64,000 nucleotides of DNA from Bacteroidia bacterium (GTDB taxonomy: Bacteria; Bacteroidota; Bacteroidia; J057): positions 1,860,001 to 1,924,000 of the forward strand of contig JAWPMV010000001.1 in assembly GCA_033391075.1 (NCBI GenBank), in the 5' to 3' direction. Numbering within the stretch: the first letter of the stretch is position 1; each line of letters starts with the position of its first letter. Below the pieces are notes generated by a model. That model had not been told where the DNA came from and made no database searches. It worked only from the letters and a program-made list of their open reading frames with translations. Made by a program: the position numbers and the translations under genes. Below are positions 53,113 to 61,291 of the stretch, one piece after another.

Positions 53113-54018
53113 TTGCAAATATCCCTCCCATCCCCCCTCCTCCTCGACGCGGGTCTCGCCAGCCTGCTAGAAAGCAAAGGCCACAATCTGGATCATCCGC
53201 TCTGGTCTGCTTTTCTTCTGAAAGAAAATCCACAGGCCATTTTTGAAGCCCATTTGGAACATCTGCATGCAGGGGCTCAGATAATTACAACCGCTTCTTA
53301 TCAGGCTTCTCTCCCCGGATTTAAAGAAATAGGAATAGACAGACGGGAAGCCAATAAGCTTTTACAGCTCTCTGTTCAATTGGCTGTAGAGGCCCGGGAT
53401 ACCTTTCTCCAGAAACAGAATACAGACATTTGGATAGCAGCAAGCTTGGGACCCTATGGAGCTTATTTGGCAGATGGTTCCGAGTATAGAGGAAATTATG
53501 GAATTAGTCGAAAAGACTTAACAAGCTTCCATCGAGAAAGAGTAGAAGCTATGATGGAGACAGAAGCGGATATATTTGCTTGTGAAACCCTGCCTTCCCT
53601 GGAGGAGGCATTAGTTCTAGCCGAACTTATGCAGGAGTACAGGAAGGCGGCCTGGATATCTTTTTCTTGTCAGGATGGGGAAAGGACAAATGAAGGGCAA
53701 AAACTCCTGACATGTGCAGAGGCATTGGAGAGTTTCGAGGAAATATTTGCTATAGGAGTAAATTGTAGCCCACCCCAATATGTTCTCTCTCTCATACAGG
53801 AACTCAAAAAATCCCAAACAAAAAAGCAGATCATCGTATATCCTAATTCGGGAGAACTCTACCATCCGGAAGATAAGACCTGGTCAGGAAAAAGTAATCT
53901 CAAGACTTGTGCTTCCTGGGCCAGTACCTGGATAGAGGCAGGTGCCGACATAATAGGCGGCTGTTGTAGAATGCTCCCGGCCCATCTCAATGAAATGAAA
54001 ATAGCGCTCAAGGAATGA
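53113..54018 (+). CDS. mmuM: Homocysteine S-methyltransferase
   Basis: This 301-residue enzyme transfers a methyl group (from S-methylmethionine or SAM) to homocysteine. The likely start is TTG 53113; no earlier ATG is in frame and [12 protein letters not shown] is the family N-terminus. Zinc Cys are visible in GVNCSPPQ and GGCCRML (Cys284-Cys285). [12 protein letters not shown] and [10 protein letters not shown] are also family segments. It is followed by the macrodomain gene with an overlapping or near start. Confidence 0.93.
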   Translation: MQISLPSPLLLDAGLASLLESKGHNLDHPLWSAFLLKENPQAIFEAHLEHLHAGAQIITTASYQASLPGFKEIGIDRREANKLLQLSVQLAVEARDTFLQKQNTDIWIAASLGPYGAYLADGSEYRGNYGISRKDLTSFHRERVEAMMETEADIFACETLPSLEEALVLAELMQEYRKAAWISFSCQDGERTNEGQKLLTCAEALESFEEIFAIGVNCSPPQYVLSLIQELKKSQTKKQIIVYPNSGELYHPEDKTWSGKSNLKTCASWASTWIEAGADIIGGCCRMLPAHLNEMKIALKE

Positions 54019-54065
54019 GGCCATGGGACTCTTTTCCTATTTTTATTTTATTAATTAGCACAAAC

Positions 54066-54572
54066 ATGAAAATTGAATGTATCAAAGCTGATATTACCAC
54101 CATTGTGGTTGATGCCATTGTGAACGCGGCAAATACCTCGCTTATCGGAGGCGGTGGAGTGGATGGAGCTATTCATAGAAAGGGGGGAAAAGCGATTCTG
54201 GATGATTGCATCAAAATTCGTCAAAGACAAGGCGGCTGTAAGCCAGGAGAAGCTGTAATTACTACAGCAGGAAATCTTCCGGCTCAATTTGTCATTCATA
54301 CGGTAGGTCCAGTGTGGCAGGGGGGAAAAAAGGCAGAATCTGACAAGCTTGGTAATTGTTACATCAATTCCTTGCAACTTGCGGAAGAACATGCTTTGAA
54401 GAGCCTGGCTTTTCCCAACATAAGTACAGGCATCTATCGCTATCCTAAAGAGGCCGCTGCAAAAGTAGCGATCGAATCGGTGTCCAATTATCAAACAGAA
54501 TCCCTTGAAAAGGTGATTTTTGTCTGTTTTGATCAAGAAAATTTCGATATATACCATAACTTATTAAAATGA
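54066..54572 (+). CDS. Macrodomain protein (ADP-ribose binding/deacetylase)
   Basis: The ATG at 54066 gives [31 protein letters not shown]; the frame could start at 54015 but the added residues are not family-like. The 168-residue protein has [17 protein letters not shown] and [12 protein letters not shown]. Such domains bind ADP-ribose and remove ADP-ribose or O-acetyl-ADP-ribose. It is cytosolic. The alpha/beta hydrolase start overlaps its stop (ATGA). Confidence 0.95.
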   Translation: MKIECIKADITTIVVDAIVNAANTSLIGGGGVDGAIHRKGGKAILDDCIKIRQRQGGCKPGEAVITTAGNLPAQFVIHTVGPVWQGGKKAESDKLGNCYINSLQLAEEHALKSLAFPNISTGIYRYPKEAAAKVAIESVSNYQTESLEKVIFVCFDQENFDIYHNLLK

Positions 54573-55408
54573 AACTCTTGCCTTCCGGAATTGAGTCCAA
54601 ATTTGTCCAGGTAAAAGACCTGAATCTCCACTATCTGGAAGCAGGCGAAGGAGAAGTCCTTCTACTGTTACATGGATGGCCAACCTCTTCCTGGTTGTAT
54701 CGGGATCTTATGCCGAAACTGTCGGAGAATAATCGAGTTATTGCCCTGGATCTTCCCGGTTTTGGTTTGTCAGATAAAAGGATAGAAGATTCCTTTAGTT
54801 TCAATTACTATCTCAGGCATATTGATGGATTTCTTGAAGCGCTCTCTATTGACAAAATCAGCCTTACGGTTCATGATTTAGGCGGACCAATCGGGATGCT
54901 TTGGGCAGTTAGAAATCAGGAGCGACTGCAAAAGTTGGTCCTGCTCAATACCCTGGTATTTCCGGAAATGTCCTGGATGGTCAAGCTATTTGGCTTGGCA
55001 ACGGTCATGCCTTTGGTCAATACCTGGCTAGCAGGACCTGCAGGGATTCGATTTTCAATGCGCTTTGGGGTGCAGCAGAAAGAAAAATTAACGCCTGAAG
55101 TTCTGAAGCCTTATCAGGAACCATTTGTAGATCGGAAGGATCGAAAAGTTTTATTGAAAGCGATTCAGCGGATGAGCCCAAAAGGATTCAAAGAGATTGC
55201 TCAAAAACTTCCCGAACTCAAACATCCAGTCCGATTGATCTATGGAGAAAATGATCGTATTCTGCCAGATGTAGCTCAAACTATGGCTCGGGTGAAAGAA
55301 ATTCTCCCTCAATCGGAAATGAGTTCTATCCCAAATTGTGGACACTTTCTACAAGAAGAAGTGGCTGAAGAGATTGCCGATGAGATGCTGAAATTTATGA
55401 AAGCCTAA
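54569..55408 (+). CDS. Haloalkane-dehalogenase/epoxide-hydrolase-like enzyme
   Basis: This 279-residue alpha/beta hydrolase has [10 protein letters not shown] (oxyanion), [10 protein letters not shown] and an Asp nucleophile at 103 in [10 protein letters not shown], not Ser, which points to the dehalogenase/epoxide hydrolase branch. The late His is in CGHFLQEE. Signal peptide is absent, so it is cytosolic. It overlaps the macrodomain gene (ATGA) and the kinase-like gene follows after one base. Confidence 0.9.
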   Translation: MKLLPSGIESKFVQVKDLNLHYLEAGEGEVLLLLHGWPTSSWLYRDLMPKLSENNRVIALDLPGFGLSDKRIEDSFSFNYYLRHIDGFLEALSIDKISLTVHDLGGPIGMLWAVRNQERLQKLVLLNTLVFPEMSWMVKLFGLATVMPLVNTWLAGPAGIRFSMRFGVQQKEKLTPEVLKPYQEPFVDRKDRKVLLKAIQRMSPKGFKEIAQKLPELKHPVRLIYGENDRILPDVAQTMARVKEILPQSEMSSIPNCGHFLQEEVAEEIADEMLKFMKA

Positions 55409-55409
55409 G

Positions 55410-55934
55410 ATGAAAAGGGTGATGATCATCGGTTCGGGAGGAGCAGGAAAAAGTACGTTGGCCATGAAAATGGAAGAAATTACGAGACTTCCTTTAACCC
55501 ATTTGGATAAAGTCTTTTGGCAATCCAATTGGCAAGAGCCTGATAAGAAGTGGTGGAGTAAAAAAGTGGAGGAATTAGCAGAGAAAGAAAGTTGGATACT
55601 GGATGGGAACTATGGAGGAACGATGGATATCCGATTGGAACGGGCAGATACCGTGATTTTTATGGATTATCCCTCCTGGCTCAAGGTTTGGCGGGTACTT
55701 AAGCGATTTTGGATGCATAGGAATAAAAATCGACCCGATATGCCCGATGATTGCCCGGAGCAAATTGACTGGCCATTTGTCCAATACGTCGCAAACTATA
55801 ACAAAAGTCGCAAGCCGGGCATAATGAAGAAACTGGCCAATCTACGAGCTGACCAAAAGGCCATCATCCTGAGAAATGATAAAGATACCCAGGCATTTAT
55901 TCACTCTTTAACAGAAGTATATGCTAAGTCCTGA
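55410..55934 (+). CDS. P-loop kinase (DNA topology modulation/FlaR-like)
   Basis: This 174-residue P-loop protein has GSGGAGKST at 8-16, HLDKVFWQSNWQEPDK, WILDGNYGGTMDIRLERAD and MDYPSW, the layout of the FlaR-like adenylate-kinase-related group. Enzymatic function is unproven. It overlaps the MmcQ/YjbR gene by 14 bases. Confidence 0.9.
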   Translation: MKRVMIIGSGGAGKSTLAMKMEEITRLPLTHLDKVFWQSNWQEPDKKWWSKKVEELAEKESWILDGNYGGTMDIRLERADTVIFMDYPSWLKVWRVLKRFWMHRNKNRPDMPDDCPEQIDWPFVQYVANYNKSRKPGIMKKLANLRADQKAIILRNDKDTQAFIHSLTEVYAKS

Positions 55935-56268
55935 ACAGGTACGAAACATGGCAATAAGATTTGAGGAAGTAAAAGAGGAAGGCCATTTTGAAAAAACTTC
56001 CTTTCGTATCCGAAAGAAGATTTTTGCCACCATGGATGAAAAAGATATGCATGTGGTACTTAAGCTTAACGATATCGACCAATCGGTCTTTGTGGATTAT
56101 GATGATTCCATTTTTCCGCTTCCCGGTGCATGGGGGAAAAAGGGTTGGACGAAAGTGAATTTGAAAACTGTGAGGGAGGATCTCTTCCAAGATGCCCTGA
56201 CGACAGCTTACCGTACCGTAGCACCTAAAAAGCTGGCAGATAAATACAAACCTAAAGAAGAAGAATAA
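55921..56268 (+). CDS. MmcQ/YjbR-family protein
   Basis: This 115-residue protein matches YjbR-like DNA-binding-fold proteins: VRNMAIRFEEVKEEGHFEKTSFRI, KKIFATMDEKDMHVVLKLN, and GKKGWTKVNLKTVREDLFQDALTTAYRTVAPKKL. These proteins have a double-wing (CyaY-like) fold with a putative DNA- or ligand-binding role. Its start lies within the upstream kinase gene by 14 bases. Confidence 0.9.
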   Translation: MLSPEQVRNMAIRFEEVKEEGHFEKTSFRIRKKIFATMDEKDMHVVLKLNDIDQSVFVDYDDSIFPLPGAWGKKGWTKVNLKTVREDLFQDALTTAYRTVAPKKLADKYKPKEEE

Positions 56269-56336
56269 AAATTCCCTTTCCACTGTAACACTCCCTCCCA
56301 AGCAGTGTCTAAGTTCCAAATCCTAAAAAATCAGAT

Positions 56337-56756
56337 ATGGAACAAGTACAGCAAAAGAACTTCGAAATTGTAAGCATCGGGATAAAGGCTCATCCTGATG
56401 AAGTTTTTGATTATGTAGCCAATGGGAAGAACTTACCTGAATGGACCGACTTCTTCAAGGAGGCAGATAATAGCTCAGCCATTATTGTTACTTCTCAGGG
56501 AGAATTGAAAGTAGCTATGGAAACTGTCCTGAATAAAGAGTTAGGAGTAATCGATACCATTATAGAGATGCCGGATGGTACAAAGAATTATTCCTGGTCC
56601 CGGGTTAGTGGAAATAAGCATGGAAGAGAATCAGTCTTTAGTTTTACCCTTATAGCTCCTCCTTTACCTCCAGATGCTTTGGATAAATTTCTGGCCAAGC
56701 AAAAGTCTCAATTAGAGGAGGAATTGCGGAGCTTGAAATCAATTCTTGAAAATTAA
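56337..56756 (+). CDS. SRPBCC-family protein, 139 aa
   Basis: This protein has the START/SRPBCC layout: NFEIVSIGIKAHPDEVFDYVANGKNLPEWTDFF, strands with IDTIIEMPDGTKNYSWSRVSG, and a C-terminal helix (DALDKFLAKQKSQLEEELRSL). The fold binds a hydrophobic ligand or lipid. No signal peptide is seen. It sits alone upstream of the sigma gene. A terminator follows. Confidence 0.82.
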   Translation: MEQVQQKNFEIVSIGIKAHPDEVFDYVANGKNLPEWTDFFKEADNSSAIIVTSQGELKVAMETVLNKELGVIDTIIEMPDGTKNYSWSRVSGNKHGRESVFSFTLIAPPLPPDALDKFLAKQKSQLEEELRSLKSILEN

Positions 56757-56767
56757 GTTATCCTTCG

Positions 56768-56800
56768 GGGGCAGAGAATAGGCTGCCCCTGATTTTCACT
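56768..56800 (+). terminator. Terminator after the SRPBCC gene
   Basis: GGGGCAG (56768-56774) and CTGCCCC (56783-56789) pair perfectly, followed by TGATTTTCACTTT. It lies 11 bases after the stop. Confidence 0.75.
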
Positions 56801-56809
56801 TTCAGACAT

Positions 56810-57682
56810 ATGAAATTTTACGAAGCCAACATACAGGAATCGGATCAGGAATTGATAGCTGCCAGTTTGGAAGGAGACCAAATCGCGCTGGAAAAGCTCA
56901 TCAAAAAACACCAGGCATGGGTCTATAATATTGCCTGGAATATGGCAGATAATCCGGAAGCTGCAGCTGATATTACCCAGGAAGTCCTGATCCGAATGAT
57001 TACCAAACTATCGACCTTCAAACAAGAGAGCCAATTTCGGACCTGGCTATATCGGATGCTCAAAAATTACTTCCTTAACACCAAAAGAGATAAATATGAG
57101 CAAAATACCCTGGCTTTTGAAGATTTTGCAGCAGGTCTAAATGGAATCCGGGATGAAAAGTTGAGCGATTACACGTTTGAGGTAGAGGAGAAATTGTTGG
57201 TGAAAGAGGCCAAAATGGGCTGTATGAAGGCCATGTTGCTTTGTCTCAAACCGGAACAGAGGATGATCTATATTTTGGGTGAGTTATTTGAGTTTCCCGA
57301 TAGGCTGGGAGGTGAGATCATGGAAATCAGCCGAGCAAACTTTCGCATAAAACTTCATCGGGCTCGCAAACAACTTTATACCTTTATGGATGGCCAATGT
57401 GGCTTAATCAACAGAAAGAATCCCTGTCGGTGTGCGAAGAAGACGATGGGTTTTATAAAGAAAGGCTATGTCAATCCTGATAAGCTTTTATTTGAGCAAG
57501 AAAGGGTAAATCGGATTGAGGCCCTTGTCCCGCAGAAAACCAAAGACCTGGAAAAAGAAGGAATGCCCGCCTATCAGAAAATATTTCAGGAGCATCCTTT
57601 CTTAAAAGGACCCGAGTTTCTAGAGGAAGTAAAAGCCTTGCTTCGCTCCAAAGGCATAGGTGGAACCTTTAACCTGAATTGA
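56810..57682 (+). CDS. ECF sigma factor with Cys-rich C-terminal extension
   Basis: This 290-residue protein has sigma region 2 (KKHQAWVYNIAWNMADNPEAAADITQEVLIRM, FRTWLYRMLKNYF) and region 4 (GCMKAMLLCLKPEQRMIYILGELFEF). Beyond region 4 is a tail of about 85 residues with three Cys (GQCGLINRKNPCRCAKK) and a helical end. Similar tails occur in some Bacteroidota ECF factors and may bind a metal or redox signal. No anti-sigma gene is adjacent. The gene is flanked by SRPBCC and NTF2 genes. Confidence 0.9.
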   Translation: MKFYEANIQESDQELIAASLEGDQIALEKLIKKHQAWVYNIAWNMADNPEAAADITQEVLIRMITKLSTFKQESQFRTWLYRMLKNYFLNTKRDKYEQNTLAFEDFAAGLNGIRDEKLSDYTFEVEEKLLVKEAKMGCMKAMLLCLKPEQRMIYILGELFEFPDRLGGEIMEISRANFRIKLHRARKQLYTFMDGQCGLINRKNPCRCAKKTMGFIKKGYVNPDKLLFEQERVNRIEALVPQKTKDLEKEGMPAYQKIFQEHPFLKGPEFLEEVKALLRSKGIGGTFNLN

Positions 57683-57712
57683 GTCCTGAAAATATATCCG
57701 CATCTTTGGAAC

Positions 57713-58174
57713 ATGAATGTTTATATCAATATTTTTCTCATCTCTCTCTCTTTGATTTCCTGTCAGTCGGCAGAAAGGGAACTATCTGCCCTTTCGAATA
57801 CAGAAAAAGAAATCCTGAATCTGCGAAAAGCTTCTAATGAAGCCATTCAAAAAGGGGATCTTGAGGCAATTTCTTCCTTTTGGGTAAAGGACATCCTGAT
57901 TAGTACGGGTGCAGGAACCCTTTTGGCAGGAAGTGAGGAAGTAAAAGCTTATCTCGCAGCTGTTTATGAAAAGACTCCGGATATCGTTTTTGTACGTATG
58001 CCCTATGAATTGAAGGAGAATAGGCAGACACAGATGGCCTGGGAAGAAGGAGAATGGAAAGGCTACCTCAAAACAAATCCGGATGAGATTCTGGCATCCG
58101 GAAAATATGCTGCAGCCTGGTCTAAAATTGGCGAGGATTGGAAAATTAAATCACAATTGTTTGTGGGACTTTGA
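57713..58174 (+). CDS. NTF2-fold (SnoaL/DUF4440-like) lipoprotein
   Basis: This 153-residue protein has a lipobox (FLISLSLISC, Cys17). The NTF2 fold has EKEILNLRKASNEAIQKGDLEAISSFWVKDI, GAGTLLAGSEEVKAYL and GKYAAAWSKIGEDWKIKSQLFVGL. The wide pocket usually binds a small molecule, but the ligand is not known. It starts 30 bases after the sigma gene and is likely cotranscribed with it. Confidence 0.85.
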   Translation: MNVYINIFLISLSLISCQSAERELSALSNTEKEILNLRKASNEAIQKGDLEAISSFWVKDILISTGAGTLLAGSEEVKAYLAAVYEKTPDIVFVRMPYELKENRQTQMAWEEGEWKGYLKTNPDEILASGKYAAAWSKIGEDWKIKSQLFVGL

Positions 58175-58198
58175 GTATTATTGAGGAAACAAACACTT

Positions 58199-58699
58199 AT
58201 GAAAAAGATTCTATTTATCCTTGGATTCTCCCTCCTTTTCTTTCCTGCATTTTCCCAAAATGCCAACACCCTCCAGCTTGAAGAAGGGATGAGTTCCCCT
58301 CCTGCCAATTTATTGGACTATGACTGGATAGCCGGCTCCTGGAAAGGAAAAGCCTTTGGTGGAACTGTCGAAGAAGTCTGGACCCATGCTTCTGGGGGCT
58401 CTATGATGGGAAGTTTCAAATTGGTCGTAAATGGAGAAGTTGGTTTTTACGAATTGATGACCCTTACACAAGAAGGAGAAACCATTCACATGAGACTCAA
58501 GCATTTCCATGGCAACCTGAAAGGTTGGGAAGAGAAAGATGAAACCGTTGATTTTCCCTTGGTCAAGGCTGAAAAAGACAAGCTCTATTTCAGTGGGCTT
58601 ACCTTTGAAAAAATCAGCGATAAAGAAATCAATGTGTATGTACTGATTGGAGGGGACGATGGAGCTGAGGAAGCCAAATTTAGCTATACAAAAGAATAA
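58199..58699 (+). CDS. DUF6265 family secreted protein
   Basis: The ATG at 58199 starts the signal peptide MKKILFILGFSLLFFPAFSQ; an upstream TTG frame is rejected. The 166-residue protein has LLDYDWIAGSWKGKAFGGTVEEVWTHASGGSMMGSFK, the hallmark of DUF6265, and ETIHMRLKHFHGNLKGWEEKD. The fold is probably a lipocalin-like barrel. It follows the NTF2 lipoprotein after 24 bases. Confidence 0.85.
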   Translation: MKKILFILGFSLLFFPAFSQNANTLQLEEGMSSPPANLLDYDWIAGSWKGKAFGGTVEEVWTHASGGSMMGSFKLVVNGEVGFYELMTLTQEGETIHMRLKHFHGNLKGWEEKDETVDFPLVKAEKDKLYFSGLTFEKISDKEINVYVLIGGDDGAEEAKFSYTKE

Positions 58700-58716
58700 G
58701 CAGATGTTTTGTGGTT

Positions 58717-58738
58717 GGGACAGATGGTAATCTGCCCC
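58717..58738 (+). terminator. Weak hairpin after DUF6265 gene
   Basis: GGGACAGAT (58717-58725) and ATCTGCCCC (58730-58738) pair with one mismatch. There is no T-run straight after, so termination is uncertain. Confidence 0.4.
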
Positions 58739-58835
58739 AGTTGATAAAAAAATTGGCAATACTAATTTTATTTGTATTTATTTTAATATTTTTAGTATAT
58801 TAGTTATCCTTATTTTAAACCAAAGCATACACCAC

Positions 58836-59270
58836 ATGAAATACACACTAGAAATTCTAATCGACCGATCCCGAGACCAGGTGATTGAACTTTTCGACAA
58901 TCCCGACAACATGAAGCACTGGCAAGAGGGCTTTGTGAGTATGACCCATATGAGTGGAACTGCAGGAGAGATTGGAGCCAAGTCAAAGTTGTTTTACAAA
59001 ATGGGCAAGCGTGAAGTCGAAATGGTAGAGACAATTACCAAAAGAGATATGCCCAGGGAGTTCACCGCTACTTACGAAACTCCTACGGTCTGGAATGAAG
59101 TCAGCAATCACTTTGAAAAGGTAGGAGGGAGGCAAACCAAATGGATTTCCCATGTTGATTTCAAATTCCGGGGCTTTATGAAATTGATGGCTTTTTTTCT
59201 GCCGGGTGCATTCAAAAAACAGTCCTTCAAATTTATGCAGGACTTCAAAACATTTGCAGAAGCTCAATAA
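58836..59270 (+). CDS. SRPBCC-family protein, 144 aa
   Basis: This protein has the SRPBCC pattern: KYTLEILIDRSRDQVIELFDNPDNMKHWQEGF, METITKRD-like strands (VEMVETITKRDMPREFTATYETP), and a C-terminal helix with FLPGAFKKQSFKFMQDFKTFAEAQ. It probably binds a lipid or hydrophobic ligand. The upstream region is strongly AT-rich and a strong terminator follows. Confidence 0.85.
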   Translation: MKYTLEILIDRSRDQVIELFDNPDNMKHWQEGFVSMTHMSGTAGEIGAKSKLFYKMGKREVEMVETITKRDMPREFTATYETPTVWNEVSNHFEKVGGRQTKWISHVDFKFRGFMKLMAFFLPGAFKKQSFKFMQDFKTFAEAQ

Positions 59271-59275
59271 AAAAT

Positions 59276-59307
59276 AAGCCCGCCCTCATAGGGCGGGCTT
59301 TCTTGAT
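59276..59307. terminator. Bidirectional terminator
   Basis: AAGCCCGCCC (59276-59285) and GGGCGGGCTT (59291-59300) are perfect arms. T-runs occur on both strands nearby. It lies between two converging genes. Confidence 0.9.
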
Positions 59308-59328
59308 ATGCTACATTCGACTCTGTAC

Positions 59329-60186
59329 TTAACTCACTGATTTTAGTTGCTGTTCACTCGGAGCTTGAAGGGCAGACATCACTTCTATGCCTTCGAATAA
59401 ATCATTTTCTTTTGCTCTGCCTCCATTTACGGTAGAGAAAACCCTATAGAATTGTTGTTCGCCCCATAATGACATATGATCACTTTGGCTGATGATATTT
59501 TCATCGTACATCTCCATTTGTGTCCGATGACATTGTATGGCATTCCAGGTCTGCTTCCAGTATGCACGGGCATCTATATAGGTGCTGATGTACCATGCTG
59601 GAAAAGCGCTAACTTCCCGTATTTCTTCATCTACCCGAGAGGTCAATTTTTTCAAACTCTCCTGGTATAAATCCCATTTTTTCTGAGTCCATGCCAGGTA
59701 GTATAATTTGGAAACCGTATGTGGGCGATAAGCAGCTGTCAGGAAAGTTGGATCAGCGGCTTTCTGTATTGCAGCTGTTGTGAATTGTGAAATGGCTACA
59801 TGATCCGGATGCCCATAAGCTCCATCCGGCCCGAAAGTAACAACTACTTGAGGTTGAAGCCTGCGGATATGCATAGCAATACGCGAGATGATTTCCTGAG
59901 GATCGCTTTTATCCAGATCACCATCCAGATAATTGAGGAAGGAAACTTCTGTCATCTGCAATTCCCGGGCTGCATTCCTGAGTTCTTGTTCACGAACTTT
60001 TCCTACGATGTCAATGCCAGGCTTTCCGCCATTTACTCCAAATCTGCCCCTTTCCCCACGAGTTGCCATCAGAAGATAAGTCTCTACTCCTTCAGCTGCA
60101 TATTTTGCTAGTGCGCCCCCCATCATCAAAGATTCATCATCAGGGTGGGCAAAAACGGCCATCAATTTTTTTCCATCGGACTTCAT
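59329..60186 (-). CDS. PIG-L-family deacetylase (LmbE-like)
   Basis: This 285-residue protein has the metal-binding motif AHPDDESL (His14, Asp16, Asp17) and GHPDHVAISQFTTAAIQ. Family members deacetylate N-acetylglucosamine conjugates or thiol cofactors; here bacillithiol-like or sugar substrates are possible but not shown. The RGERGRFGVNGG segment is characteristic. No signal peptide is seen. It stands alone on the minus strand before the YHS gene. Confidence 0.92.
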   Translation of the reverse strand: MKSDGKKLMAVFAHPDDESLMMGGALAKYAAEGVETYLLMATRGERGRFGVNGGKPGIDIVGKVREQELRNAARELQMTEVSFLNYLDGDLDKSDPQEIISRIAMHIRRLQPQVVVTFGPDGAYGHPDHVAISQFTTAAIQKAADPTFLTAAYRPHTVSKLYYLAWTQKKWDLYQESLKKLTSRVDEEIREVSAFPAWYISTYIDARAYWKQTWNAIQCHRTQMEMYDENIISQSDHMSLWGEQQFYRVFSTVNGGRAKENDLFEGIEVMSALQAPSEQQLKSVS

Positions 60187-60321
60187 AATCTGTGTTTTAT
60201 GTGTTTGTTTATTGTATGTCTCAAATCTATGAACTCGACTTCATATCTGTTTGGGTAGATGATTCTCTGGTAGGAGATTATTAGTAATCGGGACCTTCTG
60301 GCTAGTTGAGTAAAATAAAGA

Positions 60322-60351
60322 AGCGGGAGCTTCTTATAAGAAACTCCCGCT
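60322..60351 (-). terminator. Terminator of the YHS gene transcript
   Basis: AGCGGGAG and CTCCCGCT are perfect arms and, inside, TTCTTATAAGAA is palindromic. On the minus strand the stem is followed by TTCTTTATTTT. It lies 18 bases after the YHS gene stop. Confidence 0.75.
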
Positions 60352-60368
60352 AAACAAGGATTGTTGAC

Positions 60369-60839
60369 TTAATGAGTGGATTGGAGCTTTTTCCAATTCT
60401 TGTTTGCTGAAGCCTTAAGTTTGGCTTCATCATTTTTCCATAGTTCCAATGCATCTACTTCCATGCTATAGAGAAAGAGATACAATTTCCCATCCTGAAC
60501 CAGGAATTTATTGGGATCTGTTCTGAATTTGGCTCCTACTCCGATTCCAGTCGCGCACCAACCTCCAAACTCTGGGAGATAGTTTCCAGGATTCTTGTCA
60601 AAACTTGTCTTTTGGTCAGCACTAGTGAAATAATAAGCGATGCCATCATGCTCACTTTTGAAGTTCTTGGAACCTCTCTGTGCCAATCCCAGGTCTACAT
60701 AGGAAACCGGACTATAACCTGCTAAGGCTATTTTACTGTCATCAACATTGTACTGTGTTTTGTAATCCTGCGCCTGTATGCTAAGGCTGCTAGCGAGAAT
60801 CAAAGCGATTCCCAGGATAATGCTTTTATAAACATTCAT
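60369..60839 (-). CDS. YHS-domain secreted protein
   Basis: This 156-residue protein has a signal peptide (1-23, ending SIQAQ). The YHS domain is represented by KIALAGYSPVSYVDLGLAQRGS, YYFTSADQKTSFDKNPGNYLPEFGGWCA. YHS domains often bind copper or other metals. The Cys in GGWCATG is the only visible one. It is probably periplasmic. The NTF2 protein gene lies 21 bases upstream on the same strand. Confidence 0.88.
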   Translation of the reverse strand: MNVYKSIILGIALILASSLSIQAQDYKTQYNVDDSKIALAGYSPVSYVDLGLAQRGSKNFKSEHDGIAYYFTSADQKTSFDKNPGNYLPEFGGWCATGIGVGAKFRTDPNKFLVQDGKLYLFLYSMEVDALELWKNDEAKLKASANKNWKKLQSTH

Positions 60840-60860
60840 TATTTGAAAAATTAAGGGTGA

Positions 60861-61208
60861 TTAATGTTGGAAATATTGTTCTTCGACCACTTTGCCGTCT
60901 TTCCAGTTTCGGCGAATGATCTCATGCCAATCAACTTCGCTTCCATCTTTCATTTCAAAATTGAAGTGAAATTCAGACATGGATACATCTTCTCCACTCA
61001 CGGAGTTGATATGTTTGATTCCTTTTACAGCAGCGATTGAGTTGACAAATCCCGTCATTTTCTCAATCATTTCTGCTTTGTTTTGGGTTTTGCTTCCGTC
61101 TACTTCATGTGTCTTTACGGTATTGCCAAAGAATTTTTCTACGGCTTCGACGATTTGGCCCTGAGCCACCATTCCGTCGAGTTCTGATAAGAGGTTTACA
61201 ACTTGCAT
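60861..61208 (-). CDS. NTF2-fold (SnoaL-like) protein, 115 aa
   Basis: This small cytosolic protein has LLSELDGMVAQGQIVEAVEKFFGNTVKTHEVDGS, a SnoaL-like helix-strand pattern, and VSMSEFHFNFEMKDGSEVDWHEIIRRNWKDGKVVEEQYF. No signal peptide is present. Its start is 83 bases from the AraC gene's stop. The gene precedes and is probably cotranscribed with the YHS gene. Confidence 0.88.
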   Translation of the reverse strand: MQVVNLLSELDGMVAQGQIVEAVEKFFGNTVKTHEVDGSKTQNKAEMIEKMTGFVNSIAAVKGIKHINSVSGEDVSMSEFHFNFEMKDGSEVDWHEIIRRNWKDGKVVEEQYFQH

Positions 61209-61291
61209 CTGTATTTGATTTAAAGGTCTTGTTAAATAATTACCTTACAAATCTCGGCCTTTGAGGGAGGCAAACAGCTACAAGAAATTCG

